Assembly: GCA_039808845.1 (NCBI GenBank)
Contig: JBDHTS010000025.1
Location: 1 to 29,256, forward strand
DNA length: 29,256 bases
Direction: 5' to 3'
Origin: JBDHTS01 sp039808845
GTDB taxonomy: Bacteria > Pseudomonadota > Alphaproteobacteria > Micavibrionales > Micavibrionaceae
Shown here: positions 16,242 to 24,600 of the stretch, in pieces
Layout of the letters: every line of letters begins with the position of its first letter
Position numbering within the stretch: the first letter of the stretch is position 1
Position numbers and translations under genes: made by a program
The notes under the pieces: generated by a model
What the model saw: only the letters and a program-made list of their open reading frames with translations
The model's database searches: none
What the model was told of the DNA's origin: nothing

Positions 16242-16262
16242 GGGCATCTAGGAATGATGCCC
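16242..16262 (+). other. Short hairpin in the metF leader
   Basis: GGGCAT (16242-16247) pairs with ATGCCC (16257-16262) around a 9-base loop, 17 bases upstream of the metF GTG. It does not match any S-adenosylmethionine or S-adenosylhomocysteine riboswitch consensus I know, so it is recorded only as a possible leader structure. Confidence 0.3.
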
Positions 16263-16279
16263 TGTGACGTGAGTTTGCC

Positions 16280-17125
16280 GTGACCGCTTCGCCCACTGTC
16301 AGCTTCGAATTTTTTCCGCCGAACTCCGATAAGGGGGAGGAGGCGTTCTGGCCGCGTGTGGAAAAGCTGGCCGCCTGCAATCCGGCCTTTATGACGATGA
16401 CCTATGGCGCGGGCGGATCGACGCGCGACCGGACGGTCGATATGGCGATCCAGATGTTCCAGCGCACGGGAATTCCCTCCGCCGCGCATCTGACCTGTGT
16501 CGCCACGCCCAAGAACGAATTGAAGCGGATCGTCGATAAATTGTGGGACAACGGCATCCGCCATATTGTCGCGCTGCGCGGTGATCTGCCCTCCGGCATG
16601 CTGCGGCCCGATCCGTCCGACACGGATTATTTTCATTACACCAGCGATTTCGTCGAGGGCCTGAAATCCTGGCATCCGTTCCAGATCAGCGTCGGCGCGT
16701 ACCCTGAAAAACATCCCGACGCGCCGGATCTCTCCGCCGATATCGAGGCGCTCAAGAAAAAATGCGCCGCCGGGGCCGACCGCGCCATTACCCAGTTCTT
16801 TTTCGACAACGACGTATTTTACCGATTCCGGGATGCCGTTGCGGCGGCCGGAATTTCTGTGCCGGTGGTCCCGGGCATCCTGCCCGTTCTGGATTACGAA
16901 AAAATGCTGCGATTCGCCCGGACCTGCCAGGCCACCGTGCCTGCGGAAATGGCGGAGGCTTTCGGAAACGTACAGTCCGATTCCGAAGCTTTCAAAGCCC
17001 TGGCCCGCGAACGGCTGATCCGCCAGGTGACGGATCTGGCCAAAAACGGCGCCGGGCATATTCATTTCTATACACTGAATCACAGCAGCCTGCCGGTGGC
17101 CGCCTGCGCGGCCCTAAAGGCTTAA
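16280..17125 (+). CDS. metF: 5,10-methylenetetrahydrofolate reductase
   Basis: MetF reduces 5,10-methylene-THF to 5-methyl-THF, the methyl donor for methionine synthesis; it is a cytosolic FAD TIM-barrel protein. The 281 residues match the short bacterial type. Landmarks are FEFFPP near the N-terminus (catalytic Glu), MTMTYGAGGSTRDRT, HLTCV, NGIRHIVALRGDLP, DRAITQFFFDND and VPVVPGILPV. The start is GTG 16280, placed just before the conserved N-terminus. The 3' end overlaps the convergent GNAT gene by 12 bases. The gene appears monocistronic here and lies about 4 kb from ahcY, another methyl-cycle gene. Confidence 0.96.
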   Translation: MTASPTVSFEFFPPNSDKGEEAFWPRVEKLAACNPAFMTMTYGAGGSTRDRTVDMAIQMFQRTGIPSAAHLTCVATPKNELKRIVDKLWDNGIRHIVALRGDLPSGMLRPDPSDTDYFHYTSDFVEGLKSWHPFQISVGAYPEKHPDAPDLSADIEALKKKCAAGADRAITQFFFDNDVFYRFRDAVAAAGISVPVVPGILPVLDYEKMLRFARTCQATVPAEMAEAFGNVQSDSEAFKALARERLIRQVTDLAKNGAGHIHFYTLNHSSLPVAACAALKA

Positions 17126-17569
17126 GGGCAGCATGTGAAAGCTGAAATCCAGGCGTACACCCAGGCTGGCATAAAGCGCCTGCGCCGCCTCGTTGCGGGA
17201 TTCCGCCAGCCAGTAAAGGCGGGCGTACTGCCGTTCCCTGGCTTCCGCCGCCAGCGCCATAACCAGCCGCTTTCCCAGACCTTGCCGGCGAAAATCCGGC
17301 GCGACGAACAGATCCTGCATGTAACAGGCGGGCTGTATGTGCCCGGTGACGGGATGGGTGATATAATGGACGAAGCCCGCAAGGCGATCGTCGTCCCAGG
17401 CGGTCAGGCCGTGTACGTGGGAAGCGGGATCGTTCAGGCGCCGCCATGTTTCCGCTGTGACGGTGTCGCGGCTCTGGCCAAGATTGTTGGACTGCCACAG
17501 GGGCAGCCAGGCCTCGTAATCCTCAGGCCGAACGGGACGTATGGCGAAGCTTGTGGCTTTTGCGGGCAT
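17114..17569 (-). CDS. GNAT family N-acetyltransferase
   Basis: A 151-residue acetyltransferase of the GNAT fold. It has an N-terminal FAIRPVRPEDYEAWLPLW, a central beta4 strand (ACYMQDLFVAPDFRR) and the acetyl-CoA loop RRQGLGKRL, followed by NEAAQALYASLGV. The acceptor substrate cannot be predicted. AAGG occurs about 9 bases before the ATG at 17569. It overlaps the end of metF tail to tail and is divergent from the reductase gene. Confidence 0.88.
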   Translation of the reverse strand: MPAKATSFAIRPVRPEDYEAWLPLWQSNNLGQSRDTVTAETWRRLNDPASHVHGLTAWDDDRLAGFVHYITHPVTGHIQPACYMQDLFVAPDFRRQGLGKRLVMALAAEARERQYARLYWLAESRNEAAQALYASLGVRLDFSFHMLPLSL

Positions 17570-17651
17570 CCATGATACCTTTTCAAAACAGCGCTTCTTC
17601 CTTCATACGGTTTTGTTTGGAAAAAGAACAGAGAGGGCTTAAGACTTTCCC

Positions 17652-18692
17652 ATGACCCAGCGTGTTTCCAGCGATGTCGCCATCATAGGCGCAGGGCCGG
17701 TGGGCCTGTTTGCCGTTTTCCAGTGCGGCATGCTGGGGTTGCGCTGCGATGTCATCGATTCCCTGGAGGCGATCGGCGGCCAGTGCACGGCGCTGTATCC
17801 TGAAAAACCCATCTATGATATTCCCGGCTTCCCCCGGGTCGAGGCCGCCGCGCTGATCGCGCAACTGGAGGCGCAGGCAGCGCCATTCACGCCACGCTAT
17901 CATCTGGCGCAGACTGTGGAATCCCTGACGCAGGAACCCGGAGGCGGGTTCCGGCTGGAAACCAGCCGGGGCAATATTCTGCATGCCCGCGCTGTGATCG
18001 TTGCGGCAGGCGGCGGCGCCTTCGGCCCGGTCCGCCCTCCCTTGGAAGGTCTGGCAGAGTTTGAAGGCCGGTCAGTTTTTTACATGGTCAAGCGCAGGCA
18101 GGATTTCACCGGGAAGCGAATTGTCATCGCCGGCGGTGGGGACAGCGCCGTGGATTGGGCTTTATCATTGGAAAATGTCGCAAAAAGCGTCAATGTCGTT
18201 CATAGACGCGACAAATTTCGCGCCGCGCCTGAAAATCTGGCCCAGCTGCATGTCCTGGCCTCCTCAGGACGGGTAGTACTTAATATTCCTTATCAATTGC
18301 AAAGCCTTGAAGGCAAAGATGGTCAGATTGAAAAAATCGGGATCATTTCGACCGAAGGAAACATACAATATCTTGAGGCCGATATTCTATTGCCTTTTTT
18401 TGGCCTTAATGCCGCTCCCGGCCCTATTCTGCAATGGGGTCTGAGCATGGAGAAAAACAGAATAGCCATCAATCCCGTGACAGCGGAGACCAGCGTTTCC
18501 GGAATTTATGCAGTAGGCGACATTGTTTCTTATGAGCATAAGCTAAAACTTATTCTGACGGGGTTTGCGGAGGCGGCGCAGGCGGCACATACTATTTACG
18601 CGCGCCTCAATCCCGGACAGGCCCTGCACACGGAGTATTCAACGACGCGCGGCATTCCCTCTCTGCCCGTTAAAGATGGAAAAGTCTCATGA
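17652..18692 (+). CDS. Ferredoxin-NADP reductase, thioredoxin-reductase-like type
   Basis: A 346-residue homodimeric-type ferredoxin/flavodoxin-NADP+ reductase. The FAD motif GAGPVG is near residue 14, the NADP motif GGGDSAVDWAL lies mid-protein, IYAVGDI is C-terminal, and the tail HTEYSTTRGIP is typical of this subgroup. There is no CxxC redox pair, which separates it from thioredoxin reductase. It supplies electrons to or from ferredoxin. Codon use shifts from very GC-rich in the first half to much more AT-rich around 18200-18600, hinting at a mosaic gene. The stop overlaps the next start (ATGA at 18689). Confidence 0.9.
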   Translation: MTQRVSSDVAIIGAGPVGLFAVFQCGMLGLRCDVIDSLEAIGGQCTALYPEKPIYDIPGFPRVEAAALIAQLEAQAAPFTPRYHLAQTVESLTQEPGGGFRLETSRGNILHARAVIVAAGGGAFGPVRPPLEGLAEFEGRSVFYMVKRRQDFTGKRIVIAGGGDSAVDWALSLENVAKSVNVVHRRDKFRAAPENLAQLHVLASSGRVVLNIPYQLQSLEGKDGQIEKIGIISTEGNIQYLEADILLPFFGLNAAPGPILQWGLSMEKNRIAINPVTAETSVSGIYAVGDIVSYEHKLKLILTGFAEAAQAAHTIYARLNPGQALHTEYSTTRGIPSLPVKDGKVS

Positions 18693-19081
18693 ACAAAATC
18701 ATTTTGGCAGCAGGTTTTATTCTCGCCGCTACATCCGCGGCGCACGCCCAAGCAGGCCCGGCCTTGGCCGTTAGTAAGGAACAGGTCTGTTTCCAGATCC
18801 AGAACACAACGCCCTATACAGCTTACGGCATGATACAAACCGATAATTTCACCGATCCTGAAGGCCGTGTTTACCCTCACCGGTCGACATTCCGGCTGGA
18901 AAGCAAGCATTTTGCCGAATTCTGTTCCAGCGGCCCGTTCTTTCCGGGGCGGAAGCTGATGATCCAGCTACGCAGCCTGTTCCCGATTTTCGAATGCCGT
19001 ACGGCGCTGACCGGCCCGCTGGTCATCCGCGGCGAAAAAAAGGACGGCCATTATAAAACGTGGGTCGATTGCCTGGATTGA
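18689..19081 (+). CDS. Small exported hypothetical protein
   Basis: A 130-residue protein with a clear signal peptide (MNKIILAAGFILAATSAAHA), presumably periplasmic. The mature domain has four cysteines (VCFQI, FCSSG, ECRTAL, VDCLD), likely forming two disulfides, and beta-rich composition. I recognise no family. It is translationally coupled to the ferredoxin reductase through ATGA. Its TGA stop abuts the reverse-strand divL stop, so the two stops form TGATCA with no base between. Confidence 0.72.
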   Translation: MNKIILAAGFILAATSAAHAQAGPALAVSKEQVCFQIQNTTPYTAYGMIQTDNFTDPEGRVYPHRSTFRLESKHFAEFCSSGPFFPGRKLMIQLRSLFPIFECRTALTGPLVIRGEKKDGHYKTWVDCLD

Positions 19082-21430
19082 TCAGGCTGCTGGCAGGCGT
19101 ACGGTGACCGTCGTCCCGGCGCCGGGCGCGCTTTCAAGCCGGACCGTGCCATTGTGCATTTCCACGATATTCCTGACCAGCGTGAGGCCAAGCCCTGCGC
19201 CGGCATTACCCTGCCCCTGTACGCGCTCGAATGGCTCGAATACGCGGGCCTGATCCTCCGGGGCAATACCGACGCCGGTATCCCGGACGCTGATCGATAC
19301 CTCAGCGCCTTCCTGACGCGTTTCGACAACAATATGGCCACCGCCGGGCGTATGCGCGATGGCGTTGCGGATCAGGTTGAGCAGGATTTGCTTCAGCCGT
19401 CTTTCGTCGGCGAAGATCTTGCTGTTTTTGCTGTCATCCTGGAGCCGGATCTCGATTTTTTCCTTGCGCGCCCAGTCTTTGGTCAGATCGATCAGGCTGT
19501 GCAGCGCCTCGCTGACCATGATGGTATCCTTATTGAGCGACATGTACCCGGCTTCGATGGTCGACAGGTCGAGAATGTCGTTGATGAGGGCAACCAGACG
19601 TTCGCCCGCTTCCTGCATGCCCAGCGTGTACTCTTTCTGCCGCGGGTTCAGGGGGCCGAAATATTCATTGGCCAGGATCTCGGCGAAGCCGACGATCGTA
19701 CTGAGCGGAGTCCGAAGCTGGTAGGAGACGTTCGCCAGGAAGTCGAGCTTGAGGCGTTCAGCAGCCTCCAGCGCCGCATTCTTCTCCCGCAGGGCGTTTT
19801 CCACGCGTACGGTATCGCTCACATCGACATGGGTGACCAGGACGCCGCCATCCGGCAGCGGCATGGTCGAACAGGCGATCAGAGATCCGTCGCCGCGTTC
19901 CAGACGGCTTTTCCCCGCGCGCCGCTCCAGGCACTGCGCGGAGAGATCCCGTTGCGCCGCCGGCCAGGCGTCCTCCGGGAATGCGGGTTTCAGGCGTTCG
20001 ACCAGACGGCTGACATGAGGTTCCCCTGAAAGATCTTCCGGCTTCAGCGACCACAGCCGCGCGAAGGACGGATTCCAGAGTTTCAGGCGGCCATCCCCGC
20101 CGAACACCGCCACGCCCTCGGTCAGGTTGTCGATGGTTTCCTTCTGCACGGCGACGAGCGTGTTGTATGAGGATTCAAGCGCCAGACGGCTGGAGACATC
20201 CTCGAATGTGATCATCAGGCCGCCCTGGGGCCGCGGCACGACCAGCATGCGCAGCGCGGTGCTGTCGGGGAGGTACAGCATTTCCTCATGCGGGCCGATC
20301 ACGCCGGTGAACATGTTCAGCCAGCTCTGCTTGAAACGCTTGAAATCGGCCTGTTCCGGCAGGCGGCGGTTTTCCCGCATCTTCTCCATCAGGTCGGCAA
20401 GACGGGGCCGGGTATTGAGATAGGAATCGTCAAGATCCCACAGCTGGCTGAATGCCGTGTTGAAAAACTCCAGCCGCTGGCCGGAATCGAACAGGCCAAT
20501 CGCCGTGCCCAGCTGGCCCAGCAGCTCGTTATGAGCGGAAGCGTAACGGCGATGTTCGGTTTCCAGCTCCTCTTCGCGGGTCAGGTCGATCGCGCTTCCC
20601 AGCGTGCCGTATGCTTCCGGCAGGGGCTGCTCGGTGATTTGCATAAACCTTCGGCGGCCCTCGATCACGATATGCGCCTGGGCCTGTCGGGCATCGCCGC
20701 TTTCTATGGCCTCGACGGCAAGGGTGCGGCCGGTCGAACGGGGGGTGGAAATGCCTTTTCGCAACGGTTTGGCTGGTAATTCTTTTTGCTCGTTGATGAC
20801 GGTTGCGGGGGTGGCTTCGACCGACTGGGCATAGGCGCGGTTGCACCAGATGATGCGGCCTGTCGTGTCACGCAGCCACATCGGCAGAAAAGCAAGATCA
20901 AGTGCGGCCTGAAGCCGATCTTTTTCTTTCTGGACCGTGTCATGACCCGTCTGAATAGTCTTGTTTTGGCGATGCGTTTCCGTGTCATCGCTCAGCCAGA
21001 GGATATCGAAACGATGTTGAGCCGCGTTATCCTGTCCCCGCCGCCCGGACAGTTTGAAGATCCTGTCCCCCCGGGCGCTGTGCGCGGCCATGGTGAAGGA
21101 TTGGCCAGGCACCTTCAGACCGGTGAACAGTCCTTCGAGCGCGGCGGCGTCGGCAGGCTGAAGAACGGTCTGGATATCCTGCAAATGCCGCACGGAAGGG
21201 ATGTTCAGCAAAGCGCAAAACCCCTTGCTGTACGCGACTGTCCCGTCCTCGGCGAAGCCGCAATATTCCCCCGGAACGGCATCGAGAAACGCCTCCAGCC
21301 GCGCCTGGTCCTGCCGGTCCGCCGATTTGCGGCCGAGCCAGGCGTTGAGGCCCTTCTTTTCCGTTTTGGCGACGAGGTTGTCCACGGCAGAGAGTCTAGA
21401 ATCCCCGGATGGAAAGAACAAGGTTTGCAA
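19082..21430 (-). CDS. divL: DivL-type PAS-domain tyrosine pseudokinase
   Basis: A 782-residue sensor-kinase-like protein resembling Caulobacter DivL (about 770 residues), which controls the CckA-ChpT-CtrA cell-cycle relay together with DivK. Up to four PAS-like modules fill about residues 40-540, including one with TEGVAVFGGDGRLKLWNPSFA. The H-box reads NVSYQLRTPL: the phosphoacceptor histidine is tyrosine (Tyr570, codon 19721-19723), the DivL hallmark. The ATPase domain keeps its N-box (NLIRNAIAHT), G1 (DTGVGI) and G2 (GAGLGLTLV). The start is uncertain: the first codon is TTG 21430, and GTG near 21384 is an alternative. It follows ahcY on the same strand across a terminator, so it may have its own promoter. 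Confidence 0.9.
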   Translation of the reverse strand: MQTLFFPSGDSRLSAVDNLVAKTEKKGLNAWLGRKSADRQDQARLEAFLDAVPGEYCGFAEDGTVAYSKGFCALLNIPSVRHLQDIQTVLQPADAAALEGLFTGLKVPGQSFTMAAHSARGDRIFKLSGRRGQDNAAQHRFDILWLSDDTETHRQNKTIQTGHDTVQKEKDRLQAALDLAFLPMWLRDTTGRIIWCNRAYAQSVEATPATVINEQKELPAKPLRKGISTPRSTGRTLAVEAIESGDARQAQAHIVIEGRRRFMQITEQPLPEAYGTLGSAIDLTREEELETEHRRYASAHNELLGQLGTAIGLFDSGQRLEFFNTAFSQLWDLDDSYLNTRPRLADLMEKMRENRRLPEQADFKRFKQSWLNMFTGVIGPHEEMLYLPDSTALRMLVVPRPQGGLMITFEDVSSRLALESSYNTLVAVQKETIDNLTEGVAVFGGDGRLKLWNPSFARLWSLKPEDLSGEPHVSRLVERLKPAFPEDAWPAAQRDLSAQCLERRAGKSRLERGDGSLIACSTMPLPDGGVLVTHVDVSDTVRVENALREKNAALEAAERLKLDFLANVSYQLRTPLSTIVGFAEILANEYFGPLNPRQKEYTLGMQEAGERLVALINDILDLSTIEAGYMSLNKDTIMVSEALHSLIDLTKDWARKEKIEIRLQDDSKNSKIFADERRLKQILLNLIRNAIAHTPGGGHIVVETRQEGAEVSISVRDTGVGIAPEDQARVFEPFERVQGQGNAGAGLGLTLVRNIVEMHNGTVRLESAPGAGTTVTVRLPAA

Positions 21431-21458
21431 GACGTGAGTTCAGGGTTACCCAAAACAT

Positions 21459-21486
21459 AAAAGGCGGACAATCACGCCCGCCTTTT
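21459..21486 (-). terminator. Intrinsic terminator after ahcY
   Basis: A perfect 9-bp stem AAAAGGCGG (21459-21467) with 21478-21486 and a 10-base loop; T runs appear on either strand. It lies 23 bases past the ahcY stop and just before the divL start, so it should separate the two transcripts at least partly. Confidence 0.8.
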
Positions 21487-21509
21487 CAAAATATCGGTAG
21501 CAGGAACGA

Positions 21510-22823
21510 TCAGTAACGGTAGGTATCCGTCTTGAACGGCCCGTCCTTGCCGACACCGATATAATCGGCCTGCGCCTTGGAAAGGACGGTCAGCTTCGCG
21601 CCCAGCTTTTCGAGGTGCAGGGCAGCGACCTTTTCGTCCAGATGCTTGGGCAGGACGTAGACCTGGCCGCGCTTGTATCTGGTCTCGTTGGTCCACAGTT
21701 CGATCTGGGCCAGCGTCTGGTTGGTGAAGGACGCGGACATCACGAAGCTGGGGTGGCCGGTGCCGCAGCCGAGGTTCACCAGCCGGCCCTCGGCCAAAAG
21801 GATGATGCGCTTGCCGTCCGGGAACTCGATCTCGTCCACCTGCGGCTTCACGTTGTGCCATTTCATGTTCCGCAGGCCTTCGACCTGGATTTCGTTGTCG
21901 AAGTGGCCGATGTTGCAGACGATGGCGCGATCCTTCATCGCCCGCATGTGGTCGACGGTGATGACGTCCGTGTTGCCGGTGGCGGTGACGAAAATGTCGG
22001 CGCGCGGGGCGGCGTCTTCCATCGTCACCACCTCGAAGCCTTCCATCGCGGCCTGCAGGGCGCAGATCGGATCGCATTCCGTCACCAGAACGCGGCATCC
22101 GCCGTGACGCAAGGATTCGGCCGATCCCTTGCCCACGTCGCCGAAGCCGGCGACCACCGCGACCTTGCCGGCCAGCATGACGTCGGTCGCGCGTCGGATC
22201 GAATCCACAAGCGATTCGCGGCAGCCGTACTTGTTGTCGAATTTCGACTTGGTGACCGAATCGTTAACATTGATGGCCGCCAGTTTCAGCGTGCCCTTTT
22301 TCGACATATCATACAGGCGATGTACGCCCGTGGTGGTTTCTTCCGACACGCCCTTGATATCGTTCAGGAGTTCCGGATATTTTTCATGGATGCGCAGGGT
22401 CAGGTCGCCGCCGTCGTCCAGCACCATGTTGGGCTTCCAGCCGGATGGCCCCAGGATCGTCTGGTCGATGCACCACCAGTATTCCTCCTCGCTCATGCCC
22501 TTCCAGGCGAAGACGGGCGTGCCGGTCGCGGCAACGGCTGCTGCTGCGTGATCCTGGGTCGAAAAGATGTTGCAGGATGACCAGCGCACTTCGGCGCCGA
22601 GCGCGGTCAGGGTCTCGATCAGAACGGCGGTCTGGATCGTCATGTGCAGGCAGCCGACGATGCGCGCGCCTTTCAGAGGCTGCTTGCCCTTATATTCGGC
22701 GCGGGTCGCCATCAGGCCGGGCATTTCGGTTTCCGCAATGTTCAGTTCCTTCCGGCCCCATTCGGCCAGGGTGATGTCTTTCACTTTATAGTCGTTTTGA
22801 ACGGCTTTGGGCGAGGCGGTCAT
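21510..22823 (-). CDS. ahcY: Adenosylhomocysteinase
   Basis: AhcY hydrolyses S-adenosylhomocysteine to adenosine and homocysteine, closing the methyl cycle with an NAD cofactor. The 437-residue protein is complete: CLHMTIQTAVLIETL, SCNIFSTQDHAAAA, NVNDSVTKSKFDN, the NAD motif GFGDVGKGSA, CNIGHFDNEI, and the C-terminal KTDTYRY. It includes the extra segment near GWKPNMVLDDGGDLT seen in many bacterial forms. The frame is open further upstream, but ATG 22823 fits family length; Shine-Dalgarno support is weak. I see no recognised SAH riboswitch upstream. Confidence 0.97.
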   Translation of the reverse strand: MTASPKAVQNDYKVKDITLAEWGRKELNIAETEMPGLMATRAEYKGKQPLKGARIVGCLHMTIQTAVLIETLTALGAEVRWSSCNIFSTQDHAAAAVAATGTPVFAWKGMSEEEYWWCIDQTILGPSGWKPNMVLDDGGDLTLRIHEKYPELLNDIKGVSEETTTGVHRLYDMSKKGTLKLAAINVNDSVTKSKFDNKYGCRESLVDSIRRATDVMLAGKVAVVAGFGDVGKGSAESLRHGGCRVLVTECDPICALQAAMEGFEVVTMEDAAPRADIFVTATGNTDVITVDHMRAMKDRAIVCNIGHFDNEIQVEGLRNMKWHNVKPQVDEIEFPDGKRIILLAEGRLVNLGCGTGHPSFVMSASFTNQTLAQIELWTNETRYKRGQVYVLPKHLDEKVAALHLEKLGAKLTVLSKAQADYIGVGKDGPFKTDTYRY

Positions 22824-23050
22824 GGCATGATCCAGCTGATGATGAAAGGGAGGCCCAGTCATGGCACCGGGGCCGCGGCAAGTCAAGGCTTGGCGCGGTT
22901 TAAGGCGATCGCCTGTGACTTTGTTACAAAGCGCATTTTTAACCATGGAGGCGCGAAACCGAAACAGAGCATTTTTCAGGGAAAATTTACTTTTATGAAG
23001 GATACTGTTGGCTGGAAAAGCGGTGGCATTTTAAACGCAAGGGATTCTCG

Positions 23051-23440
23051 ATGTTTTTCACCGACAAGGCTTTCAGCGCGCCCCATCAGGGGCATACGAT
23101 TTTCGCGCATACGGGCGATCATGACATTCCGGTTCTGAACTTCATTCCGGGGGAAGGGCCGGCCCTGCCCGAACAGGCCATCGACGCGGTCATCAAGAAT
23201 GTGGCGAGCGTGCTGAACGGCAACGAGCCTGCCAAACCGGTCGATCTCCACGCTGTTCAGGCGGGATGGGAACAGCAATCGGCGGGTTTGCGGCTGTACG
23301 TGCGCCACGGAACGGCGGCGGAAGAGCGTTCCTCCATCTATGTAATGTTCAACCAAGGCTGCCCGCCCGAACTGGTGCGGCATGTCTTCAACTGCCTCGC
23401 CAGCGGCGGCATGGGCAAGGTTCTGGCGCAGATTCATTAA
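23051..23440 (+). CDS. Hypothetical protein
   Basis: A 129-residue soluble protein of unknown family, with no signal peptide or membrane segment. Composition is typical of the host chromosome. The C-terminal part (IYVMFNQGCPPELVRHVFN, LASGGMGKVL) looks helical. AAGGGA lies about 7 bases before ATG 23051. It is divergent from ahcY across 227 bases in which I find no strong promoter, and convergent with rapZ, 10 bases from its stop. Confidence 0.65.
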   Translation: MFFTDKAFSAPHQGHTIFAHTGDHDIPVLNFIPGEGPALPEQAIDAVIKNVASVLNGNEPAKPVDLHAVQAGWEQQSAGLRLYVRHGTAAEERSSIYVMFNQGCPPELVRHVFNCLASGGMGKVLAQIH

Positions 23441-23450
23441 GCGTTCGGCA

Positions 23451-24320
23451 TCAGGCCGGACGCGGCTTGTCCATGTCGCGGTGTACGACCGTCACGTCAA
23501 AGCCCCGGCTTTCCAGCCAGGGTTTCATCGTTTCCACCATCGCAACGGAACGATGCCGGCCGCCCGAACACCCGAAAGCCAGCGTCAGGTAGCTTTTGCC
23601 TTCCTCGGCATAACGGGCGAAAAGCGGCGTCAGAAGATTTTGCAGATTGTCCACGAGCGGCTTGAAATCAGGGTCCCGCCGAACGTACGCCTGCACCTTT
23701 TCATCCTGGCCCGTCAGAGGCCGCAAGGACGGCTCCCAATGCGGATTGGCAAGGAAGCGGAGATCCATGATAATATCGGCGTCCCGCGGCAGGCCGTTCC
23801 GGTAACCGAAGGAGATCAGAGTCACCGTCAGGCGGCCTTCCTTTTTATTCAAGGTGTACGCGCGCTCCAGGTGCCGCCGCAGATCGTGCACCGACAGATC
23901 GGATGTATCGATCACCGTTTCCGCCAGGGCTTTCAGGGGCTGGAGCCATTCCATTTCCCGCGCGATGCCGTCGGCGACGGGGCGGTCCTTGGCCAGCGGG
24001 TGGCGGCGGCGGGTTTCGCTGAAGCGCCGGAACAGGACGGAATCGTCAGCGGTGAGAAAAAGAAGCCTGGCCTCCAAAGTTTCTACAGCATCGGCGAGCG
24101 CCTCCGGGCTGAACCCCCTGCTGCGCGTATCGATCCCGATGGCAACCGCCCGGCCCGTTCCCGCCGGGTCTTTCACCAGATCAGCCGCCAGGCTTAAAGG
24201 AAAATTGTCGAAGGCCTCATAACCCATATCCTCCAGATGCTTGAGGGCGGTCGAAATGCCCGCCCCGGACAGGCCGGTGACGATCAGGGGAGCAGGGGGT
24301 TTTTCTTCGCGTTCATACAT
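23451..24320 (-). CDS. rapZ: RapZ/YvcJ family RNase adapter protein with altered Walker A
   Basis: A 289-residue RapZ/YvcJ family protein. In E. coli RapZ binds GlmZ sRNA and GlcN6P and directs RNase E; other members bind nucleotides. The N-terminal P-loop reads GLSGAGISTALK: the lysine expected in GxxGxGK(S/T) is Ile22 (codon 24255-24257). Other conserved parts are normal: GYEAFDNFPL, RRRHPL, TLISFGYRNGLP, ADIIMDLRFLANPHW, and the C-terminal FGCSGGRHRSVAM. It is not next to hprK or PTS genes as it often is in proteobacteria. The identity is certain; nucleotide binding may be lost. Confidence 0.93.
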   Translation of the reverse strand: MYEREEKPPAPLIVTGLSGAGISTALKHLEDMGYEAFDNFPLSLAADLVKDPAGTGRAVAIGIDTRSRGFSPEALADAVETLEARLLFLTADDSVLFRRFSETRRRHPLAKDRPVADGIAREMEWLQPLKALAETVIDTSDLSVHDLRRHLERAYTLNKKEGRLTVTLISFGYRNGLPRDADIIMDLRFLANPHWEPSLRPLTGQDEKVQAYVRRDPDFKPLVDNLQNLLTPLFARYAEEGKSYLTLAFGCSGGRHRSVAMVETMKPWLESRGFDVTVVHRDMDKPRPA

Positions 24321-24378
24321 CGGGAAACAGGATAGCGCCGCCGGACGGGGCGGTCACTATGGCTCCCGCAAAAAAAGT

Positions 24379-24411
24379 TTGACAGGGAAGGGAAATATCC
24401 TGTTACATAAT
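24379..24411 (+). promoter_or_regulatory. Candidate promoter for the 24.4 kb leader
   Basis: An exact TTGACA (24379-24384) is followed by CATAAT (24406-24411), which differs from TATAAT at one base. The spacer is 21 bases, longer than the usual 16-18; alternative -10 hexamers at better spacing match worse. If used, transcription would begin at or next to the ATG at 24415. Confidence 0.35.
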
Positions 24412-24414
24412 GTC

Positions 24415-24477
24415 ATGAAAACGATGCCGCTCGACCATCTCTATTCCGGCGAATGCAGCCGACGACCAGCCCGCTGA
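24415..24477 (+). CDS. Possible 20-residue leader peptide
   Basis: A short ORF reading MKTMPLDHLYSGECSRRPAR lies just after the candidate promoter and before two structured segments: the 12-base palindrome GACCGCGCGGTC (24476-24487) followed by a seven-T run, and the hairpin at 24538-24564. There is no Shine-Dalgarno sequence, so it would be leaderless if translated. No run of one amino acid suggests classical amino-acid attenuation. It may instead be part of a non-coding RNA. Confidence 0.25.
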   Translation: MKTMPLDHLYSGECSRRPAR

Positions 24478-24537
24478 CCGCGCGGTCGCAGGGATAAGGG
24501 TCTTTTTTTCGAGCAAGTCCACGACAATCCATCTGCA

Positions 24538-24572
24538 GCCGTGACGGTCAACAACCGGAACGGCTTTTGTTT
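24538..24572 (+). terminator. Terminator-like hairpin with a symmetric GA/GA internal loop
   Basis: GCCGT (24538-24542) pairs with ACGGC (24560-24564), and CGGT (24545-24548) with ACCG (24554-24557). Between them are GA on both sides, a tandem sheared G-A geometry in RNA, and the loop is CAACA. TTTTGTTT follows. It sits about 30 bases before the next gene and could be an attenuator or the end of a small RNA. Confidence 0.5.
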
Positions 24573-24600
24573 ATCACCCCTACGCAGATGGAATACGACG

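Noticed and set aside
16202..16279. SAM or SAH riboswitch upstream of metF
   Set aside because: Only a 6-bp hairpin is present; none of the conserved cores I know could be matched.
21615..22580. A 321-codon open frame on the + strand, antisense to ahcY
   Set aside because: ahcY is complete and conserved on the reverse strand; this frame is composition-driven.
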